From Nipponacmea schrenckii (Eukaryota > Mollusca > Gastropoda > Lottiidae): a stretch of DNA of 64,000 nucleotides. Within the stretch, counting starts at the first letter, position 1. Every line of letters starts with the position of its first letter. The notes beneath the pieces are model-generated. The model saw only the letters and a program-made list of their open reading frames with translations. It was not told the origin of the DNA and ran no database searches. Positions 1 to 14,101 of this stretch are shown here, in pieces. A program made the position numbers and the translations under genes. The stretch lies in the NCBI GenBank assembly GCA_030562195.1, contig JAUJPP010000007.1:25789769-25853768 (forward strand). The letters are read 5' to 3'.

Positions 1-3000
1 GATGAATAATGACCAACACTTGCCGAATTACGATTCCATGCAGAGCTCGCAGCAGTTTCATAGCAATTCTCAACAGATGATGTCAAACGATGCTCCTTCT
101 CCTGGATTTGAATCAATGCAGAACTCCAAACTGCATACAAATTCGAATCAAATGATGAACAATGTCAGATCTCCTGGATTTGAATCGATTCAAAATACAC
201 AGCTCCATGTCAACTCTCCACAAATGATAAATGAAGTGTCATCCTCGGTTGATAATCCAGATAAATCAGTTCAGTTTGAAGAAGTATCATCTCAGCTCTC
301 CAATTCACCTTTAAATATGCCGGTTACCCATTCTAGTCCTTCCCCTGCTTTAATCAATGAACCACCATGTGGTTCAGCCAATTCTGGCTTGTTACATAGT
401 TTCATTCAGCCCACTAGTGGTCCAGACAAAATCTCCTTTCAACAAACCAATACAGTATTTACAGACAGTCACAGACAGTTTGGTCAGCATCAAACAGCAC
501 AAGTTAATCCAGGGACTGCTCAGTTTCAAAATCTGCCTACTGGATTACTCACAAGTGTACAGAATGCTGCCCTTCCACCTGGGGCCATCTTGGTTTTGAC
601 TCCAGGGCAGTTCCAGAACACAACTCAAAGTATTAATCCTCAGTTGAATTCTGGGTCGTTTCAGAACCAGATTCCTCAGAGCCCTGTTAATCAGTTAAAC
701 ACTTCCCAACAATTTCAAACTCAGTCTCTCAGTTCACCAAATCAGTTTAATCAACAAACATTTCAAGCTTCAATCAGTGGGATCAATCCAAATCAGTTTA
801 CCTTGCCTCAAGTCCAACAAGCCCAATCTCAAAGCCAAATAATGACAACACCGGTAGTTAGCAGTCCGAGCATAGTCACAAGCCCTGTACATCTGAGCCA
901 ATTTACTGCCTTCAGTCCTGCTCAGTTCCAGAACCAGATTAATACACAAGGAGGAGCAGTAGTTGGTGCTCCTGTTACAAAACTTGACAAGCTCCCTCCA
1001 TTAGTAATTCAGCCAAATTCACTGCAGTTAAATAACAATTCATCTAGTCAGTTTAAAGATTTACGAATTATCGGTGACAAATTAGACAATAATGCGTATG
1101 CGCAGCTTAAAGAGTTGCTGCAACAATTGTACCCTGGTAAGCTCAATTCAAAACCAGAAAACAACATTACTGTTGGCCAGTCTCAGCCTACAGAGAAACA
1201 AGCGCAAGGGCAAGTTGTTCGGAATGTTGGCCTCTTGGCAGTTAAACCTAATACTGAAATTAACAGTGATATGCCCGTTCCCATTCAAATTGATATCCCC
1301 AATCATGTGACTGTTATCCCTACACCAGTGGTTCAACAGGCAGCTGCAAATAATGATAAGATCACGTTTGCTAAATTACTGGAAACATATCTAAGGGAAC
1401 AAGTTGTCAAGCAAGTCAAAGAAGAAGAACTGAAACGAAAAAATTCTACTGGAATGGAACCTAATCAAGGTGTAGGATTTGACATCAATCAACGCAAACT
1501 TAATTTAGAGACACCTGCATCTCCAGTTGTGGAAACTTCCCCCATACAAGTTGGACAGAAACGGCAACTTTCCCCTACTAGACTTACATTTCAAAGGGAC
1601 TCCTCAACTCTGAGTGGTGAAACAAAATGCTTGTCGATTGATGTGTCGAACCCTGATTTAAATCAACACTCGTTTAGGAATATTTTAGGAAATTCACTCC
1701 ACGCTTCTAGTAGTGAGCCAACGCTTCAATTGAGCCATATGCAGAATTATAGAAATGTGGAGCAATTTTCTGAAGATATGACCCAATTTTTAGAATCAAA
1801 TGATCGCATGGATATTAATCAACGTCCAAAATTACTAATTTCTGGGCCAGCTAATGACGACAGTGATAAAAACAGTAGTTCAATGCTGCGGAAAATATTG
1901 ACGACAGAAGTCGATAACGGCAACAGTAGCCCAAGTCCCAGTCCCGTATCAAGTCCTGATATCCAATTAGAATCTCCGTCTTCATTATCATCACCCAATA
2001 GCTTGCTTTTTGATGGCAATACGAATTTAACGCTTCTGCAAAAATCAGAAGAACTGAATTTAAATTCAGATAACTTGGATGATCAACCAACTTCGGAACT
2101 GTGGAACACAACAGTGTTCTCAGATGATGACCATATGGTTCCACCAAAATCTCACAAATCGAAACGAAATCATGATACTCATTCTACGACGTTTGATAAA
2201 ACAATCGAAGTTGATTCCTGGTTTGATGCAGGAGGTGCAACCAATCCCAGTGCTTTTAGTTTTGCTCAATTTGGAAGTATGGAAAAGTTTGGAGAAGCAC
2301 AGCCTCAGAAGGTTGAAACTCCGACAAGGTAAGTGCTATATGCCCATATTGATATTTTACTCAGTCTTGCTGCAGATGTCAATATGCAAGATTTTGGCTG
2401 GAAAACAGTTAAAATGTTGGCTCGTATGAAAAATAACAGGTTTAAATGGTAAGATTCACAAGCAAAATTTCAATGTCTTCAATTTGCTCTGTGAGGACTC
2501 ATGTCAACATTGTTATCCTAATATACTTATATATGTTTATACTAATTATCTTCAAAACAGTAAGATGTATGGTTTGTTTGTATTCATAATTATTGATTAT
2601 GGATTATACAAAATTATAGATATCCATATATTATGTGTTTGTTTTTTGTTGTTGTTGAGGTCCTCTTGCAATTAGTTTTGCTTAAGTTTGGGCTTATATT
2701 GTAAGAGCATAAGAGAGTTTTTACTTGCTCCTACATTCCTTACTTATGAAGTAAGTAATTCGAGCTCACAGGTGATCACACCTATTTGAAAGAAATGGAA
2801 AAAAAGGATGGCTTAGAGCGTAAAAGGAATATTTCACAATATTTTGTATGTAGATATCAATACAGAGTCTCTTGGGGTGTAGAAGTGATGACACTGTATT
2901 GCCCCAAGGTGATTGATCAAAGATACCCCTCTAGGGCAAACAATGAGATAATTTCTCAGAATCTTAGTGCAGATACTATTTTTAGAAACAGGGAATTCCT

Positions 3001-6000
3001 TATATCCTGTTTATCCAATAAAAATTGTTCAATATGTAAATAAAGGTAGTTTTTGGAAAGAGAGAGAGTACATTAATAGTTACCTGTTAAAAAGTGAAAC
3101 ATCATCATGGAAAAATTCTCTCCAACCTATTTCACAACCCCTGATCCGTATTGTCATTATTCTTGCAACTTTGTTGATGATTTGTGCAGCATGGATTTTT
3201 CAGACTTTTTCGAATATTCTTACAGTACTGCAGTAACGACGCAAACACCAATCGTAGCAGGTGGAGAATCTCTTAAATCAGTAGTGCCATCTGTTGTGAA
3301 ATCATCTGGTAGAAAAGTAGCGAATAAAGATGCCAGTTTGAATGGTGTTTATCCGAGTAAAGTTGGTGATATAGAGTTACGTATCATGACTCAGCCAGAA
3401 GAACAGCATCGTGCTCGATATCTAACAGAAGGAAGCCGTGGTGCTGTGAAAGATATTTCTCAACAGAGTTATCCCATCATACAGGTTGGTCTGCTATGAT
3501 TTAAATTACAGTAGTAGAACTTTATTTAGGTAATGATGCAAGGTCTAAAATTGTTAAGCCAAATAGGCTTAAATCCTGCATTCCATACCATGATAAAGAG
3601 AAGTCTGTTTTATTCTTTGTACCTTGGTTTCTTTGTTTATTAGAAACAATTTATTTAATAAATAGTTCTCTTATTAAATTTCAATATAAATTTTGGTTCA
3701 GATGTTAAATTTATTGCAAATGGCTTTTCAAGTTTCTTTATTTGCAGAACTGAATCATAAAACCAACAAACAATGATTGTTTTCAGGTTTATGAAATGTT
3801 TCATTTCAGTTCCAATTCTTTTATGAATCCTATTTATTTCTAGTTATTGGGCGTTAATGAAACTACAACAGTTCAGATATTTATAGCGAATGAATCTGGT
3901 AAAATCAAACCCCATGGTTTTTATCAGGCTTGTAAGGTCTGTGGTAAAAACTCTACCCAATGCATGGAGCGAACCATTGATAGAACTGTTGTCATAGAAA
4001 CAGAGATCATGGCCTCACCTGACATGTCACTCACGTAAGTATTTGGACTGTTTTGAAGAAATAATTTTCTTCTCCTCTGTAAGCATTTTCCATATAAGAA
4101 TTAAACAGAATGAAACAAAAAAATATGTTTGCATAGTGCAATGATTATTTTTTGTCTGATTTTGAACCAAGATGTTCTTGGGCTGAATTTTGGACAGAAC
4201 CCTGACCTTGTGTATTTGACCTAATACTGACCCAAGTAAAATATAGAGTTCATTATAATTATTACAAGTAAGGTCAATTGGTCATGTTGTGTTACAGAAT
4301 TTTGAAATTAATAAATGTCTAATTTCATGTGTTTACAGTGTTGACTGTGTAGGAATACTCAAACTAAGAAATGCTGATGTTGAAAATCGTATTGGTACAG
4401 CTAAAGCTAAAGCTAGTAAAAAGAATAACACCAAAGCTAGAATGGTGTTCCGAGTCACAGTGAAAAAACCTGATGGAAATTTCCAAGTTTTGCAGTGTGC
4501 ATCAAACTCTATATTATGTAGTAAGTAAATGTTTATTGTTTATCATTGCAGCAAAGATCTGAATCTAAACAAGCCCTTCTCTAGTGTCACAAACTCTTAT
4601 CATTTTAACAAACTTGCCTTAACTTTAGCGAACATTAACCTTCTGTTGATTAGAACTTTGTTACCTTTCAACCCCCTGATGGTTAGGGCCTAATCACCTA
4701 GTGTTTAATTTCTAATACAAATTCTTATCTTTCTATTTTTTCTGAACCAGAGTGTTTCAAACAGTACCATGTTGAATTGTTTCTATAAAAGTATTCAAAA
4801 TGAAAGATATCAAGTCAAGAACTGTTTTATCACAATGATTATATTGTTATAAAACAGTAAACATAGTCATGCCTATAAATATACAACAGGAAGTTCAAAT
4901 ATTTAAACATTTCACTTTAACCTTATTTCTTTGAACCTGAAAAATTTCAAAATTGGAAAAACCTTGGATTAAATAAAAGGTGAAATATTTTAATTGTATG
5001 TAACTAGTGACCTAATTTATTGTAACTAGGTTAGCTGGTCTATAGGTTATTCATTGTTCTGCTAATGGAGTTGTTTAAAAGTATCAAATTTATGTTTGAT
5101 GCCTGATTAGTTTTAATAATTATACTCAATTCATTTCCACCTACTTAGTATACACAGCTCTTTTGAAGCAAAACAAAAAATTGACACAAACTAAACTTTG
5201 AATCTTATGAAAAAGGAAACATAGTTGATAAATAAAAGAATTTAATGAAAATTTAGACATTCTGTTTTTGTATATAATGTGTTTCTCATGCCATTTCTTT
5301 ACTTCCTTTCATGGAAAATATTAGAAATTTTTGTTCCTTTTAAATTGTTACATTGTAATTTTAAAAATTCAAATGTACTAAAGTGTTGGACTTTGAAACT
5401 TAGGAAAGTTTATATTCAGTAACATTTTTGTCATAACAACTGCATTAATGTTAGTATGTAATGAAAATTCACCCTTTACAAAAGTTCTGATTAGTTGTTG
5501 GAGTAAAATGAGCCTAATTAAGTATGAATTTAAAATTTGGACTATCAGTGCCATCTTTACAATAAAGACAAAGATATTCGCAAAGATAACAAGGGCTATT
5601 GGTCGATCATCAGCTGACTTTGTTTAATCATGACACTTTCAATAGATATATTTTCTACATACCATTGACCTAATTGCAAACCTAAATAAGATCATTTATA
5701 TAAATTATGATATCAAATGAATAATATTACAAAAAATTTACAAGCAAATTTTCTAACATGTTATGATATCTTTTGATTTCTAAATGAAAATTTGTGGGAA
5801 TGTATTAAACAAGAAAGTTTGTTTCAAGGAGCTTTTTGTTCATTACTTTGAACTTTGAGATTCAGCTGTTGTCTTTCTTGTGATATCATCACGCAAACAC
5901 ACTGTCTCAGTTCCTGATGCAGGCTGGAGAAGCTGACATGGAATATGTGTCTTGTCCTTTGCATGAGATATTCAACAGAGTGTCTGTCATACAGACTGGG

Positions 6001-9000
6001 GACAATTAGGATAGCGCCACAGTTTATTTAAAAAATGAGGAATTGCTAATGAAGTATCCCTCTCTGCACACAGCAACCATGTGCAGAACATGAGTACTTC
6101 TCCATTTCATTTCCTTTTAATCAATTTTACAGCTCAGCCAAAAGGCCAACCAGAAATCGGCCGTATTAGTTTAAACAATGGCAGTGTCAATGGTGGAGAG
6201 TCGTTATTTATCATCGGTAAAAATTTTGTCAAAGGAACAAAAGTTTTATTCCGAGAAGTTGCTTTAAAGGATGGGAGTGTAATATGGGAAAAGGAGGCAG
6301 ATATTGATAATGAGTTCTTTCAAAAGGTATGTAATATTAATATTTTGTTGCCAAGAGAAGCTTCCCTAAAGCCTTCTCTATCCTAAATGTCTTAGAATGA
6401 AGATAAAATTTGAAAACTTGACCAATAAGAGCTCTATTTATCAGTAAATATACCTTCTGCCATAGTAACATGAAAAAAAAAAAAAAAATTTGTAATTATC
6501 CATAAAGATGCATTTGATTACTGAAAAACGCTTAATAAATTGATTAAGCGTTTTTAAAAAATCACTTAGTTTTGCAAGTTTTCTAGATTTTAAGGGTTTC
6601 TGTTACTTTATAACACCGGATAAGTTCACTGATATATATACTCATATACTCATATTGACTATTCTTGAGAACTTAAATTTTATGTTTATGCTAAGACACA
6701 GTATCCCTTTAAGGCAAGACAAGGCATTTTGTAAATTATACTAAACATTTCTTTTATGCAGTTATGCCCTCTGTATTCAAATTTTAGTTTATCTTTCAAA
6801 AAACCACATCATTTCTGCCTCTGGGTATTTGAATTGACTTTTCATACCATTTCAGCAACATCTGATCTGTACAGTACCTGAATATCATACACAAGATATT
6901 TCTAAACCAGCTCAAGTCCAGGTCGTTGTGCGGTGTGACGGCAAGATGAGTGACCCCCAGACATACATGTACACCCCTGGTAGGTCTTTAGATTAATATT
7001 CTCATTTCAAACTATTCCACCCGCTGGCCTCCAATCTTATTTATACTGTGAGAGGTTTATATTTTGATGATTATTTTGTATGTAAATCCTTGAAATGTTT
7101 ACAAAGCAGATCCCATTTTAGAAAAATTCGCATCTAAATTGCCTGTTCTGTTACTGCTTTTTGATTGAATATTTTAAGGGAAAAAATGTATGCTGTCACA
7201 AATTTTAAATAGAGAGTAGTTTATCCCTTATAAATTTGTTAATAAATTCATAGATTTTCCAAAATGGATATTCTATATTTCATGTTGGTATTAGTAATTT
7301 TGTGTTAGGCCTTGAAACTGCATGTAGCTCCAGGAGGCTTACATATATATTGATTTGCGTGTTTTTGTTGTTGTTTTTTTACTAAAATACCTCCAGTTGC
7401 AAATACTACAGTTGATAAGTTACATGCAGTTATTCAAAAAATGTAGGGTCACTTTTAGTTCTGGGGCTAATGCCAACATGAAATTGATGCCAAAATGGTG
7501 TCTTGAGTTCTGTTTGTACCCTCACAGTATCACTAAGAAAATGTCTACTTGAACTGACTAAAGTTCAATCAAAACTCAAATGAGAAAAAATATTAAATTT
7601 GGGACAATTTTAAAAATTATTTGCAATCATATTTCAAAATTGTAGACAGGGCCAGCCCATATCGCATTTCAACCAAGTCAAGATTGGGTTTAGTGTGTGT
7701 GCGTGATTTTTTAAACTGACTGAGGGGAGAGGAGGGGAAGTTAACTTTAGAATAGTAAGCATGAAATTTTCATTTTGAACCAATTGAACTCATCCAAACT
7801 CGCATGGTTACTCATTACTTAGATGAGACACAATTTGATTTTGAAATAGTTTAAAAGGGTGGGATGCCCTGATTGTCTTGATTTGGTTGAAATGTGATAA
7901 CCTCATCAGTCACCTCGAACCACTTACATCCACTCTGGACAGTCCACAATACTGTAGAAAGTCCACTATAGGAAGGCATCCTTGTTGACATTCATGGCCC
8001 CATTTTATGTGTCCTATAACCTGGCTAATAAGTCGTTGGATTTCAGCATATCTTGAAAATCACTGCTTTTGTCTTGATACTGTGAAAACAAAAATTCTGA
8101 AATATTGGATCTTGGTGATTACAATGTTCCCTTAGGGTGGCAATATAGAGGTAAATGGTCATGCTACGTACCACATCAGTTTCATCAATTCACTATATTA
8201 TTATCTATACTTTTTTGAAAAAAAGATCACTCCAAACAATTCCGAAAGGTTTTTGCACTAGATAATATTCAGAAAATAAGCTTAATTTCGAATAATTTCA
8301 TTACTTGAGAAACATTAAAGCAGTGATTTTCGTTTTGCTATGGTAGCCTACTTATAAAGAAAAAAGAATAAAACATATCTCTGGCTAATCGCGAGCCATA
8401 ATGAAAGAGGAGAAAAACCATTCAGTCGAGGTATTGTAAGCCCTAATTTTATGTTTATTCCTTTTTTCTGCTTGTGTATGTACAAGGCTATAGGTTGCTG
8501 TTTAGAGTCAAACTTTAATTTGATTAAAATATGGATTGGAAGACTCTGTGAAAACAGTTAAAGATAAATTGTTGTGAAGCAGAAGTTTGTGGTTATAATT
8601 AGTTCCCAAAATTTGTTTAGGTCTTTGTTAACAAATGTTTTGAGACATTGTTTGGTATTGATGTTTTAATTTTGTAACAACAGCGCAATCAATATTAAAA
8701 TCAAAAAGTGGCTTAGGGGTTTCTAGGCAAATATTTATGACAAACATGATTTGAAATAGACACTTGACTTTGACTGATTTGCACTGAAAGCAATTTGTAC
8801 ACGGAGGTTACATTGATCACAAAACAAAACTAGTTATGTAGAGGCTATAATTGGGCTGTAGAGCAAGGTCGAAATAATACAAGAAATATATATACATGTA
8901 TATTGGCCTTTAAATTTCAGCAGATTGTAAGGTTTTGAGATAGGTCTAACTAACCAAGACAAATTGGTGATTAGATAATATTAGAAAAGTCACTTAGTCT

Positions 9001-12000
9001 ACAAGTTACATAAAGTTTAGTTTGTTTCCTAGTATATACAAGAAGTTGAATGGTCTAAAATTTGTTGTTTTCAATGGTTAATATATAAGTTGTGATGATT
9101 GCTCTCCCATGTTGTCATTTGTCAATGGCAGAGGCTGAGTTGGTATGTTTGAAAGTTTTTAAAGATGTCTGAACAGAGACTTCCATCTAAGTACTTTTCA
9201 AAATATAAGAAATTGTTCAAAGTATTTTGTTGACAAAATTTTTCTCAAAAACAGTCATTGATCATACTTTTTTCAATGTGACATTTAAAAAAATATAATC
9301 TCTAAACTCTGCAAACTTCAGCTTTGTACATATTCAATGCTAGCCATGGGGGGAGGGACATGAATAATAATTATTTGTAATTTTTCCCCTGTAGAAAAAC
9401 TGAAGGAAGGCTGACATGTCTCGTACATGTATAATGATCAGTCAATGATCATATTAAAGTTGAGTCGCATCGGGCCATTTTGGCTAGTGCATCATGGTCC
9501 GCAGGTGGATAATCATTTATTTCATTGTGTTTTATAACATCAGGTCTATCTTGAATTGTCTCCCTTAAAATTAATACAGGCCATTGATATTTATAAAGAA
9601 ATCTCTAAAACAATACCATACACCTGGTCCATGGGTCCTATTATTTTAATTCCAAGAATCTTGGCCTCATGTGTTAATACATATTTTATCAACTTGACAG
9701 TTTCAGACAGTCTTCTAATTCCACTATTCATTTCAACTCATAAGATTACTTCCTGATATATCTTGAGAATATCTTCCAAAAAGCTTAATTTTCATAACCA
9801 TTTCATGGAATTTTATCATTTTCTTCTGAACATGTATATCAATAAGTTAACAGGCAACTTGAGGCTGACAAAGTAATGAAATTTAAAGATTTGATTAAAA
9901 GTATATAAAGATATGAGGCCTGGAGATTCTTTGAATTTTCTTCCATCATTCAAATTCTCCAAGTCATAAAATTGTATTTCTATTTCAAACCTACTGAAAT
10001 CTTTATGAATTGAAAATTGAAATGGAATGAAATTTAGTGACATGACAAAAACACATAAAAAACATCCACATTAGATGCTTTTATAATTTGCCTCTTGCTT
10101 CTTACTCTATAGCTAGATAATGTTGTTAAGGAAAAGCAAAAACAAGTTTTCTGAATAAATAACTTTAAAAAAAAATTGATTAAACCAAGTCAGTTGAATT
10201 TCTGTTTGAAAAACCTTAGAATTCTATGCTTAACTGCTTTAAAAATAGCACATGACATAACATAACATAACATATACAGATATTACATTCCAAATCAAAA
10301 TATGAACATAACAGCACAAATACATACATAATAACATCAGCATGTATGGAGATTGTTTTGAACTTTGGTAACATTTTCCAGAGTCAAAATAATCTTTATT
10401 TGTCATTCAAAGTATCAGGTTGTGTTTCACTTCAATCTTGCAATTATTTCTTACATAAATGTTCAACGTTTTTTGAACTAAATGTTTTGATTTTTAAATT
10501 GACAACTGCTTGAATAACCTGATATTTTTTTGAGCAAAAATAGGACAATCCCCAGATCAAATGAAAATTCAAAAAGAAGGCAAAATATTTGTCAATTTTT
10601 CAATTCACATTACAAATGATTCCAAAACCATTTACAAATGTTTCAAAGTTTTGAAAATGGAGAAATCAAGTTATAACACAGTTGGGTTTCAATAATTTTG
10701 ATCCTTTTTTCAACTTCCCCTCTAATGTTCTAGTCTTGAATCAATGCTCTCTGCCACAATGAATGTGAATGTCCTGTTTTTGTTCTGTGACAAAAATACA
10801 ACATGTTAAGAACACAATTTTAATCTATTTTTATCTTTCAACAGTTCCTACGTCCATCAAAAAAGAAGTTCCTATGGAAACTGACGAGGATTCCCCGTTA
10901 TCAGCAGAATTGAAAAAATATGTGGAGAAAGCCCAGCATAATTTATCAGCATCGCTGTTTCAGATTCCTCAAGGATCTTTACCTAATGAATTTAATCCGT
11001 CTGGATTGACGACTCAACCTGTTAACTCGTTCTCAGTCGCTGGTCATCCAGGACTACAGGCTATTGCAGGTCATGATAAAATGATTATGACTTCTTCCAG
11101 CCCTCATGGATCAGGTATGTTTTTGATATCAACAAATTTGAATAATGTTGCCTTTCTTCATCTGATTTAACTCTTCGAAAAACAGAACTTGAATTTTCAA
11201 CTTGAAAAGAAATATATCCAAATATCCATTGACAAGCTTTACAACTGTAGACATCTTATGAATTCACCATAATTTCTCTCTGTCATTGTTTGAAAATGTT
11301 CAGGGATCCAACAAAAGTTGTCCAGAACGATATTACAGAAAGTTCCCTCAGACATGCCTTTTTATACGCCCACATGGAAATGTGGACGTATATTGCCGTC
11401 GCCCCTGTCAGTCCCTCCGTCGGTCCGTCGGTCCGTCGGTCCGTCCACATTTGTTGTATCCACGATAGAGGCTACAGTTTTTATCTGATCTTAATGAAAC
11501 TTGGTATACATGTATATATTGATGATATCTCGGTCAAGTTCGAAAATGGAAATTATTGCATGAACGGTTTTTGAGTTATTGCACTTGACTTAGTAAAAAT
11601 GCGTCAAATTTGGGTTGTATCCACAATAGAGGCTACAGTTTTTATCCAATCTTAATGAAACTTGGTATACATGTATATAATGATGATATCCCGGTCAAGT
11701 TCGAAAATGGAAATTTTCGCATGAACGGTTTTTGAGTTATTGCCCTTGACTTAGTAAAAACACGTCATTTGGGTTGTATCCACAATAGAGGCTACAGTTT
11801 TTATCCGATCTTAATGAAACTTGGTATACATGTATATATTGATGATATCTCGGTCAAGTTCGAAAATGGAAATTTTCGCATGAACCGTTTTTGAGTTATT
11901 GCCCTTGACTTAGTAAAAACGCGTCAAATTTGGGTTGTATCCACAATAGAGGCTATAGTTTTTATCCGATCTTAATGAAACTTGGTATACATGTATATAT

Positions 12001-13581
12001 TGATGATATCTCGGTCAAGTTCGAAAATTGAAAATATCGAATGAACGGATTTTGAGTTATTGCCCTTGACTTAGTAAAAACGTGTCAAATTTGGGTTGTA
12101 TTCACGATAGAAGCTACAGTTTTTATCCGATCTTAATGAAACTTGGTATACATGTATATATTGATAATATCTCGGTCAAGTTCGAAAATGGAAATTATCG
12201 CATGAACGGTTTTTGAGTTATTATTGCACTTGACTTAGTAAAAACGCGTCAAATTTGGGTTGTATCCACAATAGAGGCTACAGTTTTTATCCGATCTTAA
12301 TGAAACTTGGTATACATGTATATATTGATGATATCTCAGTCAAGTTCGAAAATGGAAATTATTGCATGCACGTTTTTTGAGTTATTGCACTTGACTTAGT
12401 AAAAACGCGTCATTTGGGTTGTATCCACAATAGAGGCTACAGTTTTTATCTGATCTTAATGAAACTTGGTATACATGTATATATTGATGATATCTCTGTC
12501 AAGTTCAAAAATGGAAATCATTGCATGAATGGATTTTGAGTTATTGCCTTGACTTAGTAAAAATGCGTCAAATTAGAGTTGTATCCATGATAGAGGCTAC
12601 AGTTTTAAACCGATCTTAATGAAACTTGGTATACATGTATATATTGATGATATCTCAGTCAAGTTCCAAAATGGAAATTATCGAATGAACAGATTTTGAG
12701 TTATTGCCCTTGACTTCTTAAAAACGCGTCAAATTTGGGTTATATCCACGATATAGGCTACAGTTTTTATCAGAAATTCAAATTTGACAATTTTTTTATG
12801 AATAGTTTATGAGTAATTGCCCTTGACTAAGTAAAATTGCGTAAAAATTCATTTTCTGTAGACACTATAGAAGCTAAAAATTATCTATGGATTTTAATGA
12901 AACTTGGTATGAGCATTGGAATTGATAAGAGGGCGGTCAAGTTCGATTTGGACGATTTTCGATAAACAGTTTTGGAGTTATTGCCCCTGCCTCTATATTT
13001 TTTGTAGACAAAATAGAAGCTACAATTTTCAATGGATTTAAATGAAACTTGGTGTGAGCATTGGAATTGATAAGACACAGTCAAGTTCGAATTTGATGAT
13101 TTTTCGATGAACAGTTTTTTAGTTATTGCCCTTGACTTAGTAAGATTGTGTCAAAATTTTTTTGTGGTTCAATAGAAGCTACAATTTTCAATGGATTTTG
13201 ATGAAACTTGGTGTTTTTGAGTTTTTGCCCTTGACTTCAATATCCATTTAGTGAATGTTTTTGAGTCATTGCTCTATTTATTTTTCAAATTCAATGCTGC
13301 CAGTGGGCGTATGTTACCTTGCCTGGCAAGCTATCCTTTGTTACATTTTGTTCATAGAAAAGCTCAATTCTTTGTAGTGAATCAACAATCTGAAGCTGGT
13401 ATTAATCCTCAGTTGATTATGGTGAACAGTACAAGCGGTTTAAACCAGCCTAATCTAGTTAGTCTAGGTACATCTAGTCAGAACCAGTCTCAACCAATGA
13501 TTGTTTTACTCCCAAATAATTCCATGGTTCACTCCAATCCTGTACTGTCCTCCAACCCTGCATCCACTTACAACACACATG
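1..13581 (+). CDS. NFAT5: NFAT5-like Rel-homology transcription factor (5' partial; 3' end not found)
   Basis: Exons by splice sites and phase: 1-2328, 3226-3484, 3844-4034, 4339-4520, 6133-6326, 6856-6979, 10845-11114, 13378-13581; every junction keeps frame. NFAT5 (TonEBP) in vertebrates is the osmotic-stress Rel-family DNA-binding protein acting in the nucleus. Exons 2-4 encode the Rel homology DNA-binding domain, with the recognition-loop motif [11 protein letters not shown], then HGFYQACKV and [15 protein letters not shown], all close to human NFAT5. Exons 5-6 encode the IPT domain (FLIGKNF-like [14 protein letters not shown]). Exon 7 starts with a sumoylation-type IKKE right after the IPT domain, as VKKE does in human NFAT5. 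Exon 1 is a single open stretch of ~775 codons, rich in Gln, Asn and Ser; its end ([11 protein letters not shown], then VDSWFDAGG) weakly parallels the human NLS region. An in-frame TAA overlaps its donor, so exon 1 could instead be the end of an upstream gene. Acceptor 3190 is an equally in-frame alternative to 3226. Exon 8 ends in phase 1, so more exons are expected, or readthrough stops at 13686-13688. Confidence 0.85.
11361..13334 (+). mobile_element. Pearl/Helentron-like nonautonomous element with ~160 bp tandem core
   Basis: Lies in intron 7 of the NFAT5-like gene. The left end is a hairpin (TACGCCCACAT with ATGTGGACGTA) followed by a short GGTCCGTC microsatellite. The core is about nine good and three decayed copies of a ~160 bp unit; the marker GGCTAC starts near 11470, 11631, 11790, 11951, 12111 and onward. 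The right end reads CAGTGGGCGTAT then the palindrome CTTGCCTGGCAAG. A second element with the same two ends lies in opposite orientation at 33375-34286. A tandem ~160 bp core between conserved ends is what is described for bivalve pearl elements, related to Helentrons; that family name is inference. The exon 8 acceptor lies only ~43 bases past the right end. Confidence 0.75.
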
Positions 13582-14101
13582 GTATGTTTAATTCCATTTT
13601 TAATGTATTCACTATTATTTTAAGTGATGTTAATTATGTTTGTTCTCATCTTGTGACCTTGGCCAGTGCTTCTGTCACTTCTTTATGACCACCCCATGGG
13701 CCCCCAATTAGATACAAGTAGATAGGCCTAATGCTGTGAATTTGATATGATGAAAGCTTACACCATTATGTAATATTATTGTACAGATTGATCTTGACTT
13801 TTCTTCCTCTTGAAGAACTCTGTGTTCATCAGTGACAGATTGTGACATAAAAATGAGAAAAGAAAGAGTTGCCCACTATATTCACAATTGTATGGTACGT
13901 GTATATTAATTACATTGTTAGTTATATTTATTTACATTTTGTAGTATCGGTAGAAGAATATTTAAAGACATTACTCAGAAATGCGTCCACTAATCAAGAA
14001 TGAAGCTTTAAGAGTTTATGACCAACTTAATTTTATATTCTATTTATGGAGTGGATGTATGTGAAGACATTTTGAAAGGGTGATGTTCATATTCTGTTGA
14101 A

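Noticed and set aside
1..2332. Exon 1 as the 3'-terminal exon of a separate upstream (possibly duplicated NFAT5) gene ending at TAA 2330
   Set aside because: Not fully excluded, but the strong overlapping donor, the phase fit to exon 2 and the weak match to the human NLS region before the Rel domain favour one gene.
13251..13377. Coding start upstream of the NFAT5-like exon 8 acceptor
   Set aside because: This part overlaps the right end of the pearl-like element; the in-phase acceptor at 13377 explains the coding part.
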